A stretch of 64,000 nucleotides of DNA from assembly GCA_016795365.1 (NCBI GenBank), contig JAEUHN010000017.1, positions 310,001 through 374,000 of the forward strand, in the 5' to 3' direction. The position numbers were made by a program, and so were the translations under genes. Source of the stretch: Verrucomicrobiaceae bacterium (lineage in GTDB: Bacteria > Verrucomicrobiota > Verrucomicrobiia > Verrucomicrobiales > Verrucomicrobiaceae). The notes below the pieces were generated by a model that made no database searches, was not told the origin of the DNA, and worked only from the letters and a program-made list of their open reading frames with translations. This document shows positions 58,861-64,000 of this stretch, one piece after another. The number at the start of each line of letters is the position of its first letter. Position 1 is the first letter of the stretch.

Positions 58861-61800
58861 CTATTGTTTGGTTTGCTCTATCTGAAGTGTTGTCTTGATA
58901 ATTTGCTCGATCTTGTTTTTTACATCATATGTGCCCCACAGGGGAAGATATAGAGTGTCGCCACCAGCTTCGTCTTCGACGAACGCTGAAGGTGGGGGCG
59001 TAATGAGAGACGAGGCGAGAATCTCGCCATCGCAACTCACACTGTTGACTTGAGTATTCACGATGATTTCAAGTTGGAACGCGGTGCCGTTGCTCAATAA
59101 TGACGCTCCAATGCCATTTCGTGCAGCGATTAGAAGTAGGCCCCATGTTCCAGGAGCTGGGGGGGGTCCGGTGGTGACGAATGTAGCGATAGTAGTCGCT
59201 AGCGTGGAGACTTGCGCGACCGTAACTTGCTCTCCATTCACCCACACTTTTGCATCAACACTTGCCAACTCGACAACATGCTTGTTGGCAACTTTTTCGG
59301 ACGCACCGCACTCACATTCTGCTGTCCCACAAGGGCACTTGCAATGAGGGCGACAGTTTGCGGGAGCAAGGAGGCCGCCACTATAGCCACATTGCGGAGG
59401 CGCTGGGGTAGGGGAGCAGCTAGATGGGCACGCGCATGCGCTGCCCGGGCAATCACATTTTGTTCCATTACCTTTGCAACTGTCTGGTCTCATGTTCGAG
59501 CAATCGCATGTGTTCCCTGCGTTTGGGCACCCGCATTTAGCACATTGACCTTCGTTTCCTGAACAATCTGCCGACATGGTGCAGGTGCAAGACGGGTTCG
59601 CTGCATTTCCCCTGCTAGAGTATTGACAGGCGCATGCCGCGCACTCGTCATTGGCACACTTTTTTCCTGAACATTTGCAGATCGGCTGGCCGTCAGGTGC
59701 AAAGCGGGTATAAACGCAATCACAGGTAGTCGCACCGGTGTCCGAGCAAACAGTGGTTGCGTCACAGGTGCCTTTGGAGCATAGGGTGCCCTTCTCGCAC
59801 CCAGCGTTGGCGCACTGGCAGTTGTTCACGACGCTACAGCTACAGTCAGCGGTCGATGCGGGGGGATTGGTTGTGGAGGCATTCGGGCAACTTGAGCCTT
59901 TGGTGCAGCCGCAGCCGCAGGAGGCGGTGCGGAAGTCGCAGTTCGAGCCGCATCCAGCGCAGGAGGTGTCGTGGGGGCAGTTGTTGCTGCTGGAGCAGGT
60001 GCAGGGCTGGGGCGGTGTGTAACAGTTCCCGCTGCAGAAATTTTCGGGGCTGGTGCACGTGGTGCAAAGGTTGCTGCCATTGGTGGCCCATTGACATTGG
60101 CAGGCTGTGACGGGATGGCACCCGCAGTTCCCTGGGTTCTTGACGTTGACGCAGTGGAGTCCCTCACAGAAACCGCCCTGGCCATCACTACGTCCGCAGG
60201 TGCAGGGGGTGATGAGGTAGCTAAAGTTTGTGAGTGTGGTGCTGCCGGCATAGAGCACGTTGCCGGAGGTCAACGTAACGCCTTGAGTGAGCACGTTGCG
60301 CATGGTGTCAGCAGGCAGGTCGGGCGGGGGCACGCTACTTGCATTGTCGATGACGGCGTTGAACACGCGGGGGCTGGTGCCTAAAAGGAGGAGTTCGTCA
60401 CGGTTGCTGATGCCATCGCCATCCCAGTCGGCCTCGGCGCTGGCGCGGCTGTCTGCGTGGGATTGCAGTTCATACCAGAACTGGCCGGTGATGGCGGTGA
60501 ATGCCTCCTCTGAGGTGATGGCCTCCGTCAGGGGGACGCCAGCGGCAGCCCGTTCGCGGTTCAGGACATAAGGATCGTAGAGTGAGATGGGATGGTTTTC
60601 ATCGCCGTCGGTTCGGGTAAAGGCGGCGTCCTCGGGATTAACGGGGTTAAGACCGTAGCGCATCTCGTAGGCATCTCCGATGCCATCACCATCCACATCA
60701 TCGCTGGCAGTGAAAGGCTGGTCCAGGGGGCGAGGCTGGCCGTAAGTGGCAACAAAATACCATGCCTGAAGATAGGTGACGCCGTCACTACGCTCGAGTG
60801 CAGCGTCGTCCGGATTGATCATGCTGAGCACCGTGGGATACATGACTTCGGTGGAGTCTGGGATGCCATCACCATCGGTGTCGTTTTGATTGTATTTGTC
60901 CCCAGGCAACGGATCGACGCTGTCGGGAATGCCGTCTTCATCCTGGTCAGCCATGCTGCCATCCGCATTGAGATCGCTCTTCCCGAAGTGTGTCGGATAG
61001 AACGGCCAGTCTCCGTTCATGATTCGTGCCACATACTGATTCTCGTAACCTTCTTTGTTGCCCAGCATCGTGGGCGTCGGCCAGAAGAAACCGTGATTGT
61101 TTGTGGCGTCCTCCGGATAGGGATCGACGGCAGAAGGTAGGCCATCACCGTCGGGATCAGGTGAATTGGCGGGAATCCAAACGCTGCTGCCATCTGCTGG
61201 CACTTGCTGCGGCACATCATCAATCATCAACAAGGTGCCTAAGCCTGACCAGCTGAGGCTGTTGTTATTCTCGTCATAGGGCCAGGGGTCGGTAGCATCA
61301 GGAATCGTGTCGGCATCAGCATCCGCATCTGGATAATCGCCTTCGTAGAACGTTCGCAACACACCATCAATGCGGAATTCACCGCCATTCCAATGAATTG
61401 AAGATGGCGGAGGATCGCCACCTCCCGTGGTGTTGCCATTATTGCTGTCATTGGGGTAATCATCGAGAGAATCCGGCAGGTTATCACCATCGGAATCCGT
61501 TATCGCAGTGACAAAAGCGGTTGATCCCTCAAGCCACGCTCCGGCGAAAGGCACGTCTTGATTGTTGATTCTATAGGTGCCGCCCGGAAACCAGAAGCGT
61601 GGCCAGTTGTCGTCAAAACTTGGCCAGGGATCAATGTCATCAGGCAGACCATCGTTGTCGCTGTCACTGGCGTTTGCTTGGTGCATCCGGGCTGGCAGAG
61701 GGCCATAATACGCGCCCCGGCAGTAAAGGGAACCACCGGGCCACATGATGGAGTTGTTGTTTGGATCCGATGAATGCCTATCGGCTGGATCGGGGATACC

Positions 61801-62340
61801 GTCGCCGTCACCGTCGGCTACAAGGCCGGGATAAGTGGCACCGGGTAAAGCTGTCCATACACCATCAATCCAGAACTCCCCGCCTGGGAACCAGTAATAC
61901 GTGCCATTCCACGGATCATGGTCGTCGGGATCAAACTCTTCCGGGATGTCGTCCTCATCCGCATCGACGATGCCTGCTGCCCAGTGTTGGACTCCAGGCA
62001 AGCTGGTGAACTGGCCATTGATGAATATGAAAGCGCCTGCCCATGTTTGGAGCGAGACCTCAGCGTGACTGGAATTAGGATCGAACCATGACATCAAGAC
62101 AGCTGGCACGGGATTGCCGCCGTCAAAGGTTGACCCGGCAGTATCAGGGGATGTGTGTCCACTATACCATCCGCTCCGGAATGCATGATAGATGCCATGC
62201 ACGGTGAACTGCCCTCCATCGAAGTAGAACGAGTTGTTCGCGGGGTCTGAAGGATGGTCGTCCCAAATGTCAGGCAGGCCATCCTGGTCGGCGTCCACCA
62301 TGACGGGCGTCTGGTTCGTCGCATCGGGAACTGCGGGCAC
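58861..62340 (-). CDS. Giant calcium-repeat and cysteine-rich protein (main frame)
   Basis: The 1159-residue protein starts at a GTG directly after an in-frame TGA (62341-62343). Residues about 1-640 are thrombospondin-type-3-like calcium repeats (DADQDGLPDIWDDHPSD, DGDGDGIPDPADRHSSD, DSDNDGLPDDIDPWP and more). Between them are short beta-units with a W/F-x-G-G-x-F-x-I-x-G core. About 700-1020 is an extraordinary Cys-rich stretch with more than 70 Cys, built of short CxC, CxxxxCxxC modules (GCGCTKGSSCPNAS, CDCPGSACACPSSC). The last 130 residues are beta-rich. There is no signal peptide in this frame. It is probably an extracellular adhesive or matrix protein by composition. Confidence 0.7.
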   Translation of the reverse strand: MPAVPDATNQTPVMVDADQDGLPDIWDDHPSDPANNSFYFDGGQFTVHGIYHAFRSGWYSGHTSPDTAGSTFDGGNPVPAVLMSWFDPNSSHAEVSLQTWAGAFIFINGQFTSLPGVQHWAAGIVDADEDDIPEEFDPDDHDPWNGTYYWFPGGEFWIDGVWTALPGATYPGLVADGDGDGIPDPADRHSSDPNNNSIMWPGGSLYCRGAYYGPLPARMHQANASDSDNDGLPDDIDPWPSFDDNWPRFWFPGGTYRINNQDVPFAGAWLEGSTAFVTAITDSDGDNLPDSLDDYPNDSNNGNTTGGGDPPPSSIHWNGGEFRIDGVLRTFYEGDYPDADADADTIPDATDPWPYDENNNSLSWSGLGTLLMIDDVPQQVPADGSSVWIPANSPDPDGDGLPSAVDPYPEDATNNHGFFWPTPTMLGNKEGYENQYVARIMNGDWPFYPTHFGKSDLNADGSMADQDEDGIPDSVDPLPGDKYNQNDTDGDGIPDSTEVMYPTVLSMINPDDAALERSDGVTYLQAWYFVATYGQPRPLDQPFTASDDVDGDGIGDAYEMRYGLNPVNPEDAAFTRTDGDENHPISLYDPYVLNRERAAAGVPLTEAITSEEAFTAITGQFWYELQSHADSRASAEADWDGDGISNRDELLLLGTSPRVFNAVIDNASSVPPPDLPADTMRNVLTQGVTLTSGNVLYAGSTTLTNFSYLITPCTCGRSDGQGGFCEGLHCVNVKNPGNCGCHPVTACQCQWATNGSNLCTTCTSPENFCSGNCYTPPQPCTCSSSNNCPHDTSCAGCGSNCDFRTASCGCGCTKGSSCPNASTTNPPASTADCSCSVVNNCQCANAGCEKGTLCSKGTCDATTVCSDTGATTCDCVYTRFAPDGQPICKCSGKKCANDECAACACQYSSRGNAANPSCTCTMSADCSGNEGQCAKCGCPNAGNTCDCSNMRPDSCKGNGTKCDCPGSACACPSSCSPTPAPPQCGYSGGLLAPANCRPHCKCPCGTAECECGASEKVANKHVVELASVDAKVWVNGEQVTVAQVSTLATTIATFVTTGPPPAPGTWGLLLIAARNGIGASLLSNGTAFQLEIIVNTQVNSVSCDGEILASSLITPPPSAFVEDEAGGDTLYLPLWGTYDVKNKIEQIIKTTLQIEQTKQ

Positions 62341-62619
62341 TCACTGACCAGTGAAGGCGATGAGTTGCCCATCAATAGCCCACGTGCCACCCTGCCAGAA
62401 CGCGATGGACCCATTATCGCGGGCGGCTTCGAACTGAGTTAACCAGACGGGCTTCCCCACAGGATTTCCCTCCGGGTCCAGCATGGGGGACCAATCTGGC
62501 CCCGACGGCTCGGGGTCAGGATTCAACATCGGCTGCCACAGGGGATCGCCGTTGCTACCAGGCACGTAGAGCGCACGGACTGGGGAGTTTGGCGGGAACA
62601 TCGTGGCTACAGCTGCCAA
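62341..62619 (-). pseudogene. 5' fragment of the giant repeat protein, separated by an in-frame TGA
   Basis: This 92-codon frame ends in FWQGGTWAIDGQLIAFTGQ, the same beta-unit that recurs through the downstream protein, and continues in the same frame after the stop (codon TGA, then GTG). So the two are one interrupted gene. The start (TTG at 62619 or ATG at 62601) shows no signal peptide, so the true 5' end may also be lost. Stop-codon readthrough, pseudogenisation or a sequence error are all possible. Confidence 0.6.
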
Positions 62620-63019
62620 GACCTGAATTCAGCGGATGGAGGACCTACGGATATGGCTAAGTGGCGTGCGCTGATGAGACGATAGTTCTCGGTTGCCCTG
62701 CGGGTCAGTTTGCATGGCTTTAAGAGGTTGATGAGTTGATGACTGCGGAAAACCGGTATTTTCCTCAGCGGATTGATGGTCTAACAAATATCCTGAGCTG
62801 ATGTCGATGAAAATCTCTGGAGTAGTGAGTTTTTGTTTGGCGGCATGAGATTGAGAGATGGCTTTGCCTGGGTTTGGTGGTCAGCTGGTTAGGTCTGTTG
62901 TTTAATCCGACAGCAGGGCGCTGGCGAGGGCTCGTCAAATGAACGGCCGCCAGTTGCAGAGCCCTCGCCTTTGAGCTAAGCGGGGCGGCTTCCGTTTCCC
63001 TTCTGGTCAAGCTCCTCCC
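62620..63019. other. Intergenic stretch between divergent genes, nothing recognised
   Basis: About 400 nt between the interrupted repeat-protein gene (minus) and the MBOAT gene (plus). No RNA, repeat or terminator was recognised. Confidence 0.4.
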
Positions 63020-64000
63020 GTGTTATTCAACAGTTACCTCTTCTGGCTTTTCTTCGCGATTGTCGCGCTCGTTTACTGGCGGCTGGAACGTCGCGCGCAG
63101 AACGTCTGGCTGCTAACGGTGAGCTATGTGTTCTACGCCTGCTGGGACTGGCGGTTCACCTGGCTGCTGGCATTGGCGACAGCGCTGACCTACCACTGCG
63201 CGCTGGCGATTGACAAGCCAGACGCCACGGACAGGCAACGCAAGCTCTGGCTGACCATCGGCCTTGTGTGGAATCTCGGCAGCCTGTTCTTCTTCAAGTA
63301 TTGCGGCTGGTTCGTGGACAGCCTCGGCGCGCTGATGCAGGTCGCGGGGATGCCAGCACCGGGATGGGTCGTTCACATCGCCCTGCCGGTGGGTATCTCG
63401 TTCTTCAGTTTCCAGCTCGTGAGCTACCTCGCGGACGTCTATCGGCAGAAGTCGCCCGCCACCACCGACTGGCTGAGCTTTGGGTTGTATGCCGCCTTTT
63501 TCCCCAAGCTGGTCGCGGGACCGATCGAGCGTCAGGACCGGCTGCAACCGCAATTTGAGGAAGCCCGTCCACCCATGACGGAGGAGACCTTCCGCGAGGG
63601 CTTGTTCCATGTGCTCACGGGTTTGTTTAAGAAGGTGGTGATCGCGGACAACCTCGCGGTGATCGCCAATCATGTGTATGACCGGCCAGCGGGCGACGTG
63701 CCGTTTCCCGAGTTCATCATCGGCACGTATGCGCTGGCGTTTCAGGTCTATGGCGACTTCTCGGGTTACAGTTCGATTGCTCAGGGCGTGGCCAAGTGGC
63801 TGGGCATCGACTTGATGACGAACTTCAAGAACCCCTACTTCTCGGAGAACCCGAGCGAGTTCTGGAAGCGCTGGCATGTCAGCCTCTCGTCGGCGCTGCG
63901 CGATTACATCTTCATGCCGCTGAGCTTTCAGCGGAACACCTTGTTCTACAACTGCCGCAACCTCATGATCACGATGCTGCTGGGCGGTCTGTGGCATGGC
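63020..64000 (+). CDS. MBOAT O-acyltransferase (AlgI/DltB type), partial
   Basis: 327 codons run off the right edge. Translation from the GTG at 63020 gives VLFNSYLFWLFFAIVALVYW with further helices, then VGISFFSFQLVSYLADVYR, VAGPIERQDRLQPQF and YGDFSGYSSIAQGVAKWLGI. The MBOAT signature follows: FWKRWHVSLSSALRDYIFMPL, then LGGLWHG at the very end, where the last His is the expected catalytic residue. Such enzymes transfer acyl (often acetyl) groups to extracellular polysaccharides or teichoic acids. GTG is chosen because it starts the first helix; no RBS is obvious. Confidence 0.92.
   Translation, partial: MLFNSYLFWLFFAIVALVYWRLERRAQNVWLLTVSYVFYACWDWRFTWLLALATALTYHCALAIDKPDATDRQRKLWLTIGLVWNLGSLFFFKYCGWFVDSLGALMQVAGMPAPGWVVHIALPVGISFFSFQLVSYLADVYRQKSPATTDWLSFGLYAAFFPKLVAGPIERQDRLQPQFEEARPPMTEETFREGLFHVLTGLFKKVVIADNLAVIANHVYDRPAGDVPFPEFIIGTYALAFQVYGDFSGYSSIAQGVAKWLGIDLMTNFKNPYFSENPSEFWKRWHVSLSSALRDYIFMPLSFQRNTLFYNCRNLMITMLLGGLWHG

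Overview
The window is a chromosomal segment that looks like a verrucomicrobial (PVC-group) bacterium, probably near Prosthecobacter or Verrucomicrobium. This assignment is inferred from gene content: two large heme-binding membrane-dehydrogenase proteins of PVC type (15638-18262, 54112-56595), a PSCyt1-type cytochrome with leucine-rich repeats, a sulfatase, a DUF1080 protein, Gfo/Idh/MocA and sugar-isomerase-like secreted proteins, and a SUMF1-type domain fused to a pseudokinase. Both ends cut through genes (pabB at the left, an MBOAT O-acyltransferase at the right).

Layout. 1-7552: pabB, a TPR-like membrane protein coupled to a receiver-pseudokinase-SUMF1 fusion, a cytochrome/LRR protein and cstA. 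7553-15590: an AT-richer exopolysaccharide locus (beta-barrel protein, secreted protein, Wza-like export lipoprotein, Wzc-like tyrosine kinase, a micro-lipoprotein, a micro-pseudopilin and a membrane glycosyltransferase). 15638-30287: a PVC dehydrogenase and esterase; a minus-strand operon of rhomboid protease, parvulin, reductase and ygfZ-like gene; a run of small secreted redox and metal-related proteins; an oxidoreductase; and a MoaD/ThiS plus BNR-repeat pair. 30284-38763: yggS, DUF1080, tRNA-Arg(ACG), L,D-transpeptidase, rhodanese, secreted isomerase and hydrolase, FKBP, sulfatase and DUF4126. 38967-41600: the classical rpsO-pnp pair with terminators.

The most remarkable region is 42.6-48.0 kb. 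It holds a dense array of tRNA and tRNA-like genes, with readable anticodons Trp, Met, Ile, Phe, Gly, His, Cys, Pro, Leu(CAG), Arg, Ser, Glu, Lys, Leu(CAA) and a mini Asn(GTT). A GNAT acetyltransferase gene lies inside the array. Thirteen of these genes encode their CCA end within well-formed acceptor stems. The fourteen that have both D- and T-loops lack the GG of the D-loop and the T-Psi-C of the T-loop. They carry instead an AG in the D-loop and xGC in the T-loop, which looks like a coordinated rewiring of the tRNA elbow (G18/U55 to A18/G55). Two members (Gly, Leu-CAA) carry homologous insertions of about 60 nt inside the T-loop. The array ends with a circularly permuted, canonical-looking tRNA mimic held in a long helix, which fits a YrlA-type Y RNA. 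A Ro60/TROVE gene, an HNH endonuclease and a DUF5069 gene follow. I interpret this as a Ro60-Y RNA locus carrying an alternative tRNA set. I know of no description of such a set.

48.6-64 kb: gltB (minus), a SWIM zinc-finger gene, a second PVC dehydrogenase, a membrane/Cys-rich gene split at an 11-nt poly-C tract, several small membrane-anchored unknowns, a giant calcium-repeat and cysteine-rich protein gene interrupted by an in-frame TGA, and the start of an MBOAT acyltransferase gene. No rRNA, CRISPR array, transposase or integrase was recognised.
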